Source of the DNA: Streptomyces collinus Tu 365
GTDB taxonomy: Bacteria; Actinomycetota; Actinomycetes; Streptomycetales; Streptomycetaceae
Assembly: GCF_000444875.1 (NCBI RefSeq)
Contig: NC_021985.1
Span: 682,001 to 746,000, forward strand
DNA: 64,000 bases
Direction of reading: 5' to 3'
The position numbers and the translations under genes were made by a program. Shown here one piece after another: positions 44,387 to 53,228 of the stretch. The notes under the pieces were generated by a model, which made no database searches, had not been told where the DNA came from, and worked only from the letters and a program-made list of their open reading frames with translations. Position 1 is the stretch's first letter. The number at the start of each line of letters is the position of its first letter.

Positions 44387-44848
44387 CTAAGCGTCCTTGT
44401 TGGCCTTCAGCTTCTGCCAGACCGTGCTGAGCGCGCGCAGGTCGTCCTCGTCGAGAAGGTCCGTGAAGACGGGGGCGAGGCACTCGCGGCGGGTGGCGTC
44501 GGCCGCCTCGAAGAGCCGGTGCCCCTCCGGGGTGAGCGCCACCTCGACGGAGCGGGCGTCGCGGGTCGAGGGGGTGCGGGTGACGAGACCGCGGCTCTGG
44601 AGGGCGTCGATGACGCGCGAGACCTGGCTGCGGCTGAGCATGGTGCTGTTGCCGAGCACCGACGCCGGGACGGGGTCGGGGCTGGACGCCAGCCAGAGCA
44701 GCACCTCGAACCAGGAGACAGGCAGGTCGTGCGCCTTGGACAGGGCGCGGTCCACGCGGTCCGTGAGGACGGTTCCGGCCCAGACCAGCCCGTAGAAGGC
44801 GTGGTCGGCCACGGGCATCTCGGCCGGCGGGAGCTTCTTCTTCGGCAT
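44387..44848 (-). CDS. MarR-family regulator
   Basis: 153 residues from ATG 44848. Winged helix: ASVLGNSTMLSRSQVSRVIDALQSRGLVTRT, wing STRDARSVEVALTPEGHRL. A -10 TAGGCT (minus strand, 44861-44856) ends about 7 bases before the ATG. The operator-like GTGTACACGCAC lies just upstream, between -35 and -10, as expected for autorepression. Divergent from an SDR gene carrying the same operator. Confidence 0.92.
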   Translation of the reverse strand: MPKKKLPPAEMPVADHAFYGLVWAGTVLTDRVDRALSKAHDLPVSWFEVLLWLASSPDPVPASVLGNSTMLSRSQVSRVIDALQSRGLVTRTPSTRDARSVEVALTPEGHRLFEAADATRRECLAPVFTDLLDEDDLRALSTVWQKLKANKDA

Positions 44849-44869
44849 GCTCCCCAGCCTAGCGGTTGC

Positions 44870-44911
44870 GTGTACACGCACGTAAGTGCACTATGGTGTG
44901 TGTACACGCAC
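44870..44911. promoter_or_regulatory. Paired MarR operators, GTGTACACGCAC twice
   Basis: GTGTACACGCAC at 44870-44881 and 44900-44911, exactly 30 bases (three helical turns) apart, each containing the palindrome GTGTACAC. A half-site GTGCAC lies between. One copy covers the MarR promoter and the other the SDR promoter. Confidence 0.8.
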
Positions 44912-44934
44912 CTAAATGTGAAAGCAGGCTTCCC

Positions 44935-45783
44935 ATGTCCTCCCAGTCCCCCAAGGTCGTCCTCATCACCGGCACCTCCTCCGGCATCGGCCTGGCCGCG
45001 GCCGTCGCCGCCGCCCGCGCCGGCTGGACGACCGTCGCCACGCTGCGCGACCCCAGCCGCTCCGACACACTGCGCAAGGCCGCCGCGGACGCGGGCGTGG
45101 AGCTCGACATCCGCCGGCTCGACGTCACCGACGAGACCTCGATCACGGAGGCGGTCGACGGTCTGCTGGCCGACTACGGCCGACTGGACGCCGTCGTCAA
45201 CAACGCGGGCGCCGGACACCTCGGCACCCTGGAGAACGAGCCGGTGGCCGAGGTCCGCAAGGTCATGGAGGTCAACTTCTTCGGCGTGCTGAACGTCTCG
45301 AAGGCCGCGATGCCCCACCTGCGTGCCTCCGGCGGCCGCCTCATCACCGTGACCAGCGTCGGCGGCGTGGTCGGGCAGCCGTTCAACGAGGCTTACTGCG
45401 CCGCCAAGTTCGCCGTCGAGGGGTACATGGAGTCCCTCGCCCCGGTGGCGGCGGCGCACGGCGTCTCCGTCACCGTGATCGAACCCGGCGCCGTGGCCAC
45501 CGAGTTCGTGGCCAACGCGGGTGTCGACCTGGAGGGTGCCGTGGCGGCGGCCGGGGTCTACGGGCCACAGCTCGACGCCTACCTGAACCGTACGGTGGGG
45601 CAGTTCCTCGACGGCGCGCAGACCGCCGAGGGAGCCGCCGAGTCGGTCCTCGAGGCACTGACCGCACAGCGGCCCGCCTTCCGCCTCCAGACCTCCGAAT
45701 GGGCCCGCGGCTTCGTCGGCACCAAGCTCTCCGACGTGGACGGCTCGGCGGTCGTCGGCCTCACCAGCGGCTGGGTCGCCTGA
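44935..45783 (+). CDS. Short-chain dehydrogenase/reductase
   Basis: 282 residues from ATG 44935. Classical SDR: cofactor site TGTSSGIGLAAA, NNAG motif in VVNNAGAGHLG, catalytic serine in ITVTSVGG, and YCAAK with tyrosine and lysine. Length and C-terminus match SDR family oxidoreductases of the retinol dehydrogenase type. R at TLRDPSR after the second strand suggests NADP. Likely repressed by the divergent MarR protein. Confidence 0.93.
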   Translation: MSSQSPKVVLITGTSSGIGLAAAVAAARAGWTTVATLRDPSRSDTLRKAAADAGVELDIRRLDVTDETSITEAVDGLLADYGRLDAVVNNAGAGHLGTLENEPVAEVRKVMEVNFFGVLNVSKAAMPHLRASGGRLITVTSVGGVVGQPFNEAYCAAKFAVEGYMESLAPVAAAHGVSVTVIEPGAVATEFVANAGVDLEGAVAAAGVYGPQLDAYLNRTVGQFLDGAQTAEGAAESVLEALTAQRPAFRLQTSEWARGFVGTKLSDVDGSAVVGLTSGWVA

Positions 45784-45820
45784 GCCCGGGCCCAGCCCGC
45801 AGCACGAGCGACGCGACCCT

Positions 45821-45854
45821 CGGCCCCGACCGCCCCACACACGCCTCGGGGCCG
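45821..45854. terminator. Bidirectional hairpin terminator
   Basis: CGGCCCCGA (45821-45829) and TCGGGGCCG (45846-45854) form a 9-base stem between the convergent SDR (ends 45783) and reductase (ends 45865) genes. Confidence 0.6.
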
Positions 45855-45864
45855 CCCGCGCCGG

Positions 45865-46512
45865 TCACTTGTGCCAGAACAGATGGTGTGTGACCGCGCC
45901 GCTCGGGCTGGGTACGACATCGCGGTGGAAGCGGTCGAGCAGTTCCTCGGGCGACTCCCACAGCCGCGTGCCGGAGCCGAGTTTCATCGGCGAGACCGCC
46001 ACGTGCAGGGTGTCGACGAGGTCGGCGTCGAGGAACTCCCGGATGGTGGTGGCCCCGCCGCCCAGCCGCACGTCCTTGCCCTGCGCCGCCTCCCGCGCCA
46101 TGGCGAGGACCGTGGCCGGGTCGTCGTCGACGAAGTGGAACGTGGTGTCGGAGAGGGTGAACGAGGGGCGCTGGTGATGGGTCATGACGAACACCGGCGT
46201 GTGGAACGGGGGCTCGTCGCCCCACCAGCCGAGCCACTCGTGGTCCCGCCAAGGGCCGCGCTGCGGGCCGAACTTGTTGCGCCCCATGATCTCGGCGCCG
46301 ATGTTGTGGGAGAAGTCCCGCGTCAGGTAATCGTCGAGACCGCGGCTGCCGCCGGGTTCGGTGCGATTGGGCCAGCTCGCCGTGGCGCCCGCCCAGGCGA
46401 ACATCTCCCTGGGGTCGGCGTGCCCGAAGGGCCGCTCCAGGCTCTGGTTCTCGCCCGCGCCGTATCCGTCGCTGGAGACGTTGAAGTTCTGGACTTTCAG
46501 TAGCTGCTTCAC
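45865..46512 (-). CDS. Dihydrofolate reductase-like protein (RibD C-terminal fold)
   Basis: 215 residues from GTG 46512, with GGAGGA 6 bases upstream. QNFNVSSDGYGAGENQ, GAEIMGRNKFGP, VFVMTHHQRPSF and GKDVRLGGGATTIREFLDADLVDTLHV are the usual blocks of the YyaP/RibD C-terminal family. These bind NADPH, but most have no known substrate; it is unlikely to be the housekeeping folate enzyme. Confidence 0.9.
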   Translation of the reverse strand: MKQLLKVQNFNVSSDGYGAGENQSLERPFGHADPREMFAWAGATASWPNRTEPGGSRGLDDYLTRDFSHNIGAEIMGRNKFGPQRGPWRDHEWLGWWGDEPPFHTPVFVMTHHQRPSFTLSDTTFHFVDDDPATVLAMAREAAQGKDVRLGGGATTIREFLDADLVDTLHVAVSPMKLGSGTRLWESPEELLDRFHRDVVPSPSGAVTHHLFWHK

Positions 46513-46701
46513 CTGGCTCCTCCTGCGTGTTCCATGAAAGGCAGACCCCCGGAACCAGGAAAACTCATCGCCGGGCCCATGTCCCGTCACGGGAGCGATG
46601 TCGGCGCGCCGTTCCCCGCGCCGGCGCGCCGCCCGGTCGTCACCGGTACCCCCCGCGCGAAGGGCGCGAAGGTGTGGCTGAAGAGGGCACAACAGCCCCC
46701 T

Positions 46702-46759
46702 TGACCCCAACCCTCAACTCCCATACGTTGCCACCGCATTGAGATATTGAATCGTTTCA
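46702..46759 (+). promoter_or_regulatory. Promoter and LacI-type operator of the rhamnosidase gene
   Basis: TTGACC (46702-46707) and TACGTT (46725-46730) with a 17-base gap could be -35/-10. TGAATCGTTTCA (46748-46759) just downstream matches the TGAAWCGWTTCA palindrome bound by LacI-family sugar repressors. The rest of the 346-base gap (46513-46858) shows no other element. Confidence 0.6.
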
Positions 46760-46858
46760 TTGCCATGTCTCCAGTCATGCCCACGTCATGCCGTCTCCGC
46801 TCCGCCACGCCCAGCCGCCCCGTCCTGCTTCGCCCGCCCTGCGTGAAGGAGAACTCCG

Positions 46859-49800
46859 TTGGCCAGCTCGACCACTCCCCCCACTCCCCCCACTCCCCCC
46901 ACGCCTCCCGCATCCGCTGCCGCTCCCGCCTCTCCCGGCGCCCAACCCCCCGTCACCCGCCGCCACTTCCTCGGCACGGCGTCGGCGCTGGCGGCGGGCG
47001 CCGCCCTCGCCGCGGGCAGCGTGACTGCGCTCGCCGGACGGGCCCAGGCGGCTGCCCGCGCGCCGCACGCGGAGCCCGTCGGCCTGTCGACGGCACACTG
47101 GATCTGGTATCCGGAAGGCGATCCGCGCACCCAAGCCCCCGCCGGGCACCGCTACTTCCGGACCCGGTTCACCGTCGCCGACGGCGCGGTGTCCGACGCC
47201 CAGCTCGTCGTCACCGGTGACGACACCATCGACGTGTGGCTCAACGGCACGCCCCTCGCCGGTTCCCCCAGAGTCGCCGACTCCTGGCGGAACGCCCTGT
47301 ACGTGGACCTGCGGTGGGCTCTGACCCCGGGGACGAACACCCTCGCGCTGGCCTGCCGCAACCAGGGCGGCCCGGCCGGTGTCATCGGGCGCGTGCGCGT
47401 CGTGGCCGCCGGCGGCACCACGGACGTCGTCACCGGCGGCGGCTGGACGGCGGGCAGGGACGTGCCCGAGGGCTGGGAGCAGCCCGGCTTCGGCGACAGT
47501 GCCTGGCCCGCCGCCCGGGACCTCGGCGCCTACGGGACCGCCCCCTGGTACACCCAGGTCGCCGCGCCCGACCTGACGGCGCCGTCGCCGCTGAGTGTGG
47601 CCGCCGGCACCGTCGAGCACCGCACCAGCCCGCTCGGGATCGACTCGGCGCGGCCCCGGTTCGGCTGGCGGCTCAACTCCACGGCGCGACAGCAGCGCCA
47701 GGCCGCCTACCAGTTGCAGGTGTCGTCCACGGCCGACGGCACCGGCGACCTGTGGGACAGCGGCCAGGTGGCGTCCGGCCGGCAGATCGACGTCGCCTAC
47801 GCGGGCAGGTGGCTGACGAGCCTGACCCGCTGTCACTGGCGGGTGCGGGTCTGGGACACCCAGGGCCGGGTGAGCCCGTGGAGCGAGCCGCAGTGGTTCG
47901 AGACCGGGCTGCTCGCGGCGGCCGACGAGTGGCGCGCCGCGTTCATCGGCCTGCCCGCGGGGCCCGATCTGTCGGGCGCCGGGTGGATCTGGTACCCCGA
48001 GGGCGATCCGGCGGCCGGCGTGCCCGCCGGTACCCGCTGCTTCCGCCGTTCCTTCTCCCTGACCGGCGCGCCCACGGGCGCGAGCCTGGTCGTCACCGGG
48101 GACGACACCGCGGACGTCTGGGTCAACGGCACGCTGGTGAACTCGTCGCCGCGGGTGACCGACTCGTGGAAGAGCGCCGCGCTGGTCGACGTCACCGCGC
48201 ACCTCACGGCCGGGGCCAACACGATCGCCGTGGCCTGCCGGAACACCAGCCAGTCCCCGGCCGGGCTGCTGGCCGAGCTGACGGTGGCGGGCGGTCCGAC
48301 CGTCGTCACCGACACGGCGTGGAAGGCGTCCCAGGACGCGCCGTCCGGCTGGCAGGCGCCCGGGTTCGACGACGGCCAGTGGCCCGCGGCGCGGGCGGTC
48401 GCCGCGTACGGCGGCGGGCCGTGGGGGTCGAACGTGCGGATCGTGCGCCCGGCGCCGCTCCTGCGCAGACGGTTCACCGTGGCGAAGCGGGTCGTCTCGG
48501 CGCGCTTGCTGACCACCGCTCTCGGACTCCACGAGACGCGGCTCAACGGTACGAAGGTGGGCGACGACGTCCTGGCACCCGGCTGGACCGACTACGCCCA
48601 GCGCGTGCAGTACCGGGTCCTCGACGTCACCGGGCAGATCCGGCAGGGCACGAACGCGCTCGCCGCCTGGCTGGGCAACGGCTGGTACTCCGGCGGTCTC
48701 GGCTTCGCCGGCAGTCAGCACTACGGCACCCGGCCCTGGTACGCGGCACAACTGCACCTCACCTTCACCGACGGCACCACGCAGGTGGTCGCCACGGACG
48801 GCGACTGGAAGGCCGGCACGGGCGCCGTCCGGGCGGACGACCTGTACGACGGCGAGACGTACGACGCCCGACTGCACGTCGACGGCTGGGACGAGGCCGA
48901 GTTCGACGACGGCGGCTGGGCGGCGGCCGCCGTCCGCGACGGAACCGCGCCGCACCTGGTCGCCCAGGTGGACAACGGCGTCACCGTCCGGCACGAGTTC
49001 CGTCCCGTGGCGATCACCCAGCCGCAGCCCGACGTGTGGATCTTCGACATGGGGCAGAACTTCACCGGCCGCAACCGCATCGCGCTCGGCGGCGCCGCGG
49101 GCACCACGGTGACGGTCCGCCACGGCGAGGTCCTGAACCCGGACGGCACGCTGTACACCACCAACCTGCGCGCGGCGCGGGCCACCGACCGATTCACCCT
49201 CGCGGGCACCGGGCGCACCGAGACGTACGAGCCTCGCTTCACCGTCCACGGCTACCGCTACGTCGAACTCACCGGTCTCCCGGCGGGGTTCCGGCCCGAC
49301 GCCGACACCGTGACCGGGCGCGCGATGTGGACGGACGCCGCGCAACCGGGCACGTTCGACACCTCGGACGCGCTCGTCAACCAGCTCCAGCACAACATCG
49401 TGTGGGGCGAGCGCGGCAACATGCTGTCGATCCCGACCGACTGCCCCCAGCGCGACGAACGGCTCGGCTGGACGGGCGACATCGCCGCCTTCTGCGCGAC
49501 GTCCACCTTCAATCTGGACACCCACGCCTTCCTCGCCAAGTTCGCCGACGACCTGACGGACGCCCAGCAGGCCGACGGCGCCTTCACCGATGTCGCACCC
49601 GCCGTGATCAGCGGCGCCGGAACGGCCGGCTGGGGGGACGCGGGAGTGATCGTCCCGTACACGGTGTGGCAGCGGTTCGGCGATCTCGGCGTCGTCGACC
49701 GGCACTTCACGGCCATGGCGCGCTGGGTCGACTACCTGCGCGGCACCGCGGGCAGCGACCTGATCCGCGACCGGCAGACCTTCGGCGACTGGCTCAACGT

Positions 49801-50647
49801 CAACGACGACACCGCCCAGAACCTCGTCTGCACCGCGTACTTCGCGTGGTCGGCGCGGCTCGTCGCGCGCATGGCGGCGGCCACCGGCCGTACGGCCGAG
49901 GCCACTTCGTACGGGCGGCTGGCCGACCAGGTGGCGGCGGCCTTCACCGCGCGGTTCGTGGCGGACGACGGCACCGTCCGCGGCAACACCCAGACCGGCT
50001 ATGTGCTGGCCCTGGCCTTCGAGTTGCTGCCGGCGTCCCTGGTCCAGCCGGCCGCGGACAAGCTGGCCGCGAAGGTCGCCGCCACGAACGGGCACCTCAG
50101 CGTCGGCTTCCTCGGCGTCGAGAACCTGCTGCCCGTCCTGGCGGACCACGGGCACGTGGACACGGCGTACCGGATCCTGCTCCAGCGCGGCTTCCCGGGC
50201 TGGGGCTACATGATCGAGCACGGGGCGACCACGATCTGGGAGCGCTGGGACGGCATCCGTACCGACGGCTCGTTCAACGACCCGGGCATGAACTCGTTCA
50301 ACCACTACGGTCTGGGGTCGGTGGGCGACTTCCTCTACCGCCGCGTCGGCGGGCTCGCTCCGGCCGGCCCCGGCTACGCCTCCCTCCGCGTCGCACCTCG
50401 CCCCGGGGGCGGCCTGACCTCCGCGCGCAGCACCTACGACACCGCCTACGGCACCGCGACCAGCAGTTGGTCGATCTCCGGCGGACAACTGCGGCTGGAC
50501 GTGACGGTGCCGGTCAACACCTTCGCGACCGTCACCGTGCCCACCTCACGGCCGGGGTCCGTCACCGCCCCCGCCCAGGCCGTCCCGGCCGGCACCGCGA
50601 GCTACCACCTGCCCGCCGGGAGCTACACGTTCACGGCGGACAACTGA
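46859..50647 (+). CDS. Tat-exported GH78 alpha-L-rhamnosidase with duplicated N-terminal domain
   Basis: 1262 residues from TTG 46859, which has GAAGGAGAA 6 bases upstream. A Pro/Thr repeat (PPTPPTPPTPP) precedes a Tat signal (TRRHFLGTASALAAGAALAAG, about 33-55). A beta domain (HWIWYPEGDP... VVTGDD...VWLNG) at about 79-215 recurs at about 378-505 with near-identical blocks. The GH78 catalytic (alpha/alpha)6 barrel follows, with DCPQRDERLGWTGDI holding the acid residues near 865, ending in a C-terminal beta domain. It removes terminal rhamnose from plant or bacterial glycans outside the cell. Confidence 0.94.
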   Translation: MASSTTPPTPPTPPTPPASAAAPASPGAQPPVTRRHFLGTASALAAGAALAAGSVTALAGRAQAAARAPHAEPVGLSTAHWIWYPEGDPRTQAPAGHRYFRTRFTVADGAVSDAQLVVTGDDTIDVWLNGTPLAGSPRVADSWRNALYVDLRWALTPGTNTLALACRNQGGPAGVIGRVRVVAAGGTTDVVTGGGWTAGRDVPEGWEQPGFGDSAWPAARDLGAYGTAPWYTQVAAPDLTAPSPLSVAAGTVEHRTSPLGIDSARPRFGWRLNSTARQQRQAAYQLQVSSTADGTGDLWDSGQVASGRQIDVAYAGRWLTSLTRCHWRVRVWDTQGRVSPWSEPQWFETGLLAAADEWRAAFIGLPAGPDLSGAGWIWYPEGDPAAGVPAGTRCFRRSFSLTGAPTGASLVVTGDDTADVWVNGTLVNSSPRVTDSWKSAALVDVTAHLTAGANTIAVACRNTSQSPAGLLAELTVAGGPTVVTDTAWKASQDAPSGWQAPGFDDGQWPAARAVAAYGGGPWGSNVRIVRPAPLLRRRFTVAKRVVSARLLTTALGLHETRLNGTKVGDDVLAPGWTDYAQRVQYRVLDVTGQIRQGTNALAAWLGNGWYSGGLGFAGSQHYGTRPWYAAQLHLTFTDGTTQVVATDGDWKAGTGAVRADDLYDGETYDARLHVDGWDEAEFDDGGWAAAAVRDGTAPHLVAQVDNGVTVRHEFRPVAITQPQPDVWIFDMGQNFTGRNRIALGGAAGTTVTVRHGEVLNPDGTLYTTNLRAARATDRFTLAGTGRTETYEPRFTVHGYRYVELTGLPAGFRPDADTVTGRAMWTDAAQPGTFDTSDALVNQLQHNIVWGERGNMLSIPTDCPQRDERLGWTGDIAAFCATSTFNLDTHAFLAKFADDLTDAQQADGAFTDVAPAVISGAGTAGWGDAGVIVPYTVWQRFGDLGVVDRHFTAMARWVDYLRGTAGSDLIRDRQTFGDWLNVNDDTAQNLVCTAYFAWSARLVARMAAATGRTAEATSYGRLADQVAAAFTARFVADDGTVRGNTQTGYVLALAFELLPASLVQPAADKLAAKVAATNGHLSVGFLGVENLLPVLADHGHVDTAYRILLQRGFPGWGYMIEHGATTIWERWDGIRTDGSFNDPGMNSFNHYGLGSVGDFLYRRVGGLAPAGPGYASLRVAPRPGGGLTSARSTYDTAYGTATSSWSISGGQLRLDVTVPVNTFATVTVPTSRPGSVTAPAQAVPAGTASYHLPAGSYTFTADN

Positions 50648-50717
50648 CGGCAGCCCTCCGATGGCGGACGGCCGGCGGCCGGCATCCCACGCGGGCACCG
50701 GCCGACGGACGCCACCG

Positions 50718-51266
50718 CTACGGCAGCGGGAAGACGGCGCACGTGGTGGTCGCGTGGGCGTACAACTTCCCGTCCGCGGAGCCGGTGACCCTGGCCTCGG
50801 CCGTCGCCGTGGTCCGGCCCGCGTGGATCACGCTGCCCTCGCAGCGCAGGACCGGGGTGTCGGGGAAGACGGGGCGCACCATGTTCACGCCGAGCTGGAT
50901 CGTGGTGTAGGCGCGCCCCGCGGGGAGTGTCGACATCACGGCGCTGCCGAGGGCCGAGTCGAGGAGCGTGGCGAGGAACCCGCCGTGCACCGTGCCCATG
51001 GGGTTGAGCAGGTGCTCGGCGGGTTCGCCCACGAAGACGGCCCGGCCGTGCTCCGCCGCCACGAGACGGAAGCCGAGCGTCCCGCAGATCGGTGCCTGCG
51101 GGAACCGGCCCTCGACGCACATCCGGAGCACCTCGAGACCCGAGCGGCCGGCGCCGTCGGCGTAGCTGGTGGGCGGCTCCCACGTGTGCGTCCGGGAGCG
51201 GACGCCGGGTTCCGCCTCGCGCGGGGCTCCGGTGTCGGAGGCCGCGACGGAGGGCGTTGATGTCAT
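50718..51266 (-). CDS. PaaI-family hotdog thioesterase
   Basis: 182 residues from ATG 51266. After a 45-residue N-terminal extension comes the hotdog domain with NPMGTVHGGFLATLLDSALGSAV, the HGG signature of PaaI thioesterases, and the later INMVRP-like strand and GRTTATAEARV. It hydrolyses acyl- or phenylacetyl-CoA type thioesters. Upstream, 58 bases away on the same strand, is the ABM gene, so the two may be one unit facing the divergent GlxA-type regulator. Confidence 0.9.
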   Translation of the reverse strand: MTSTPSVAASDTGAPREAEPGVRSRTHTWEPPTSYADGAGRSGLEVLRMCVEGRFPQAPICGTLGFRLVAAEHGRAVFVGEPAEHLLNPMGTVHGGFLATLLDSALGSAVMSTLPAGRAYTTIQLGVNMVRPVFPDTPVLRCEGSVIHAGRTTATAEARVTGSADGKLYAHATTTCAVFPLP

Positions 51267-51324
51267 CGTCGGTGGATCTCCCTGTTCTTCTCGTCGTTCA
51301 CGTGCTCGGGGCGTGCGGGGCCGC

Positions 51325-51624
51325 TCAGGGCAGCTTGACCGCGAGCAGGTCGACCGGCCGGATGTCGGGGGCCGAGGCGAGCATGGTGTCCGCGGCGTCC
51401 GTGAGCGCGGCGGCGATCCGCCCGCGCAGGTGTTCCGTGCGGTCCTCGTCGTTCTCGAAGGTGTCGAAGACACCGAAGGTGGTCGCGTCCTCGCGGAAGG
51501 CGAACCAGGTCACAGTCCCCTTCTCCTCCTCGGCGAGACGCAGGGCCTCGGTCAGCATCCGGGCGATGTCGTCGGCGTACTCGGGCTTGGCTTCGATGCG
51601 GGCCAGCAGACCGATGTTGTTCAT
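51325..51624 (-). CDS. ABM-domain monooxygenase-like protein
   Basis: 99 residues from ATG 51624. GLLARIEAKPEYADDIARML, GTVTWFAFREDATTFGVFDTFEND and the helix HLRGRIAAALTDAADTML are the antibiotic biosynthesis monooxygenase fold (dimeric ferredoxin-like). Many are cofactor-free quinol oxygenases or heme-degrading relatives; the role cannot be fixed. It is divergent from the regulator gene at 51743. Confidence 0.9.
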   Translation of the reverse strand: MNNIGLLARIEAKPEYADDIARMLTEALRLAEEEKGTVTWFAFREDATTFGVFDTFENDEDRTEHLRGRIAAALTDAADTMLASAPDIRPVDLLAVKLP

Positions 51625-51708
51625 GACGGGACTTCCTTCGGCTCGGTGCGGTGCCCTGCGGCACCGGCGACACCTCTCACGCTAGGCCGCCGAAGGGTTC
51701 GGTCCCAG

Positions 51709-51743
51709 TGTCGGAAACGGCAGCTCTGATAGCGTTTCCGACA
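51709..51743 (+). promoter_or_regulatory. Perfect inverted repeat operator at the GlxA-type regulator start
   Basis: TGTCGGAAACG (51709-51719) and CGTTTCCGACA (51733-51743) form a perfect 11-base inverted repeat with 13 bases between. The last base is the A of the regulator's ATG. A possible -10 TGATAG lies inside it. Strong candidate autoregulatory site, also facing the ABM/thioesterase genes. Confidence 0.75.
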
Positions 51744-52702
51744 TGGATGTCTCCGTGCTCGTGTACGACGGCGTGTTCGACTCGGGGCTCTGCGCGGCCC
51801 TGGACGTGCTGGAGGCGGCCAACGCCATGCGCGGCGAACTGCCTCAGCCACCGCCCGCCTGGAACGTCCGGACGATCGCCTTCACCCCGCGGGTGCGCAC
51901 CGGCGCCGGGCACGTCGTCACGGCGGAGCCCGCGGGGACCACGGACGGCACGGAACTGCTCCTCGTGCCCGCACTGGCCGAGCGCAGGCCGGAGCAGCTG
52001 CTGGAGCGGGTCGGCGGTGCCGGTCTTGCCGAGGTGCGCGATCTGGTCGCCGAGCACCGGGGCCGGGACGCGCCCGTGGCCTCGGCCTGCACGGGCACCT
52101 TCCTGCTCGCCGAGTCGGGCGTGCTCGACGGCCGCCGCGCGACGACGACCTGGTGGCTGGCGCCCGTCTTCCGCCGCCGTTACCCGAAGGTCGTGCTCGA
52201 CGAGAGCAGCATGGTGACCGCCACGCAGGGGGTGACCACGGCGGGTGCCGCCTTCGGCCACGTCGACCTGGCGCTCGCCGTCGTGCGGATGACGAGTCCC
52301 GCCCTCGCCGACCTGGTCGCCCGCTACCTGGTCGTGGACGAGCGTCCCTCGCAGTCGGCGTACACCATTCCGAGCGCTCTCGCACAGAGCGACCCGCTGA
52401 TCGCCGCGTTCGAACACTGGGCGCGCCGGCACCTGGACACGCCGAACAGCCTGGCCGAGGCCGCGCGTGCCCTCGGCGTCAGCGAGCGCACGCTCCAGCG
52501 CACGGTCCGCCGAGTGCTGAACACCACGCCCGTACGGTTCGTGCAGGACCTGCGGGTCGAGCAGGCCACGCATCTGCTGCGGACCACGGACCTGTCCCTG
52601 GAGACCATCGCGCGCAAGGTGGGGTACGAGCACGCCGCCACCCTGCGCGCGCTGCTGCGCGCCCGTACCGGCGCCACCACGGCGGGCCTGCGCACCCGGT
52701 GA
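51743..52702 (+). CDS. GlxA-family AraC-type transcriptional regulator
   Basis: 319 residues from ATG 51743. Residues about 1-190 form a DJ-1/PfpI-like domain (SVLVYDGVFDSGLCAALDVLE, VASACTGTFLLAESGVLDGRRATTTWW). Residues about 215-310 hold two helix-turn-helix motifs of AraC type (NSLAEAARALGVSERTLQR, DLSLETIARKVGYEHAATL). Members activate catabolic or secondary metabolism genes. No ribosome site is visible, and the start codon lies within its operator. Confidence 0.93.
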   Translation: MDVSVLVYDGVFDSGLCAALDVLEAANAMRGELPQPPPAWNVRTIAFTPRVRTGAGHVVTAEPAGTTDGTELLLVPALAERRPEQLLERVGGAGLAEVRDLVAEHRGRDAPVASACTGTFLLAESGVLDGRRATTTWWLAPVFRRRYPKVVLDESSMVTATQGVTTAGAAFGHVDLALAVVRMTSPALADLVARYLVVDERPSQSAYTIPSALAQSDPLIAAFEHWARRHLDTPNSLAEAARALGVSERTLQRTVRRVLNTTPVRFVQDLRVEQATHLLRTTDLSLETIARKVGYEHAATLRALLRARTGATTAGLRTR

Positions 52703-52720
52703 CCGCGGCGGCGCTCCCGG

Positions 52721-53083
52721 CTAGCGCAGCACCCGGCCCAGTTCGGCGAGCAGCTGGGCGTCGCCGAACGGCTTGGCCAGCAGTCCGGTGGCGCCGGCCG
52801 CCTCGCTCTCGTCCACCTGGGACGGCTCCGGCTTGTCGGTCAGCACGATGATCGGCGTGGAGGCGTAACGCTCGTCCTTGCGCGTCTTGCGGATCAGCGA
52901 GATGCCGTCCACCTCCGGAACCCCGATATCGGTGATGATCACGTCGTAGGTCCCCTGCGCGGCGACGAGGTCCAGCGCGGCCCCGCCGTCGGCCGCCTCG
53001 GTCACCTCGAAGCCGTTGCGTCGCAGGACGTCCCCGACGGCACGGCGCACTCCGTCGGCATCGTCGACCAGCAGGACCTTCAT
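52721..53083 (-). CDS. Single-domain response regulator (CheY-like)
   Basis: 120 residues from ATG 53083; GTG 53089, two codons earlier, has GGAGGA better placed and may be the true start. The receiver domain is complete: acidic pair D7-D8, phosphoacceptor D52 in IITDIGVPE, T82 and K104. No output domain follows, so it must signal by protein contact. No histidine kinase is adjacent. Confidence 0.9.
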   Translation of the reverse strand: MKVLLVDDADGVRRAVGDVLRRNGFEVTEAADGGAALDLVAAQGTYDVIITDIGVPEVDGISLIRKTRKDERYASTPIIVLTDKPEPSQVDESEAAGATGLLAKPFGDAQLLAELGRVLR

Positions 53084-53228
53084 CGCCACGATGTCCTCCC
53101 CGTGTCTCTCCTCCTGAACCTGCCTCTGACCACTCACACATCACCGCAGGTCCGCGAACGAAACCTCGCGCCGGGGCGTATGTCGACCCGTCAGGTCCGA
53201 CCGGTGCGCGGCCGGGCGCGGCGGCGAA

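Noticed and set aside
46775..50488. 1237-residue frame antisense to the rhamnosidase
   Set aside because: Low-complexity shadow of the GH78 gene; no ribosome site or motifs.
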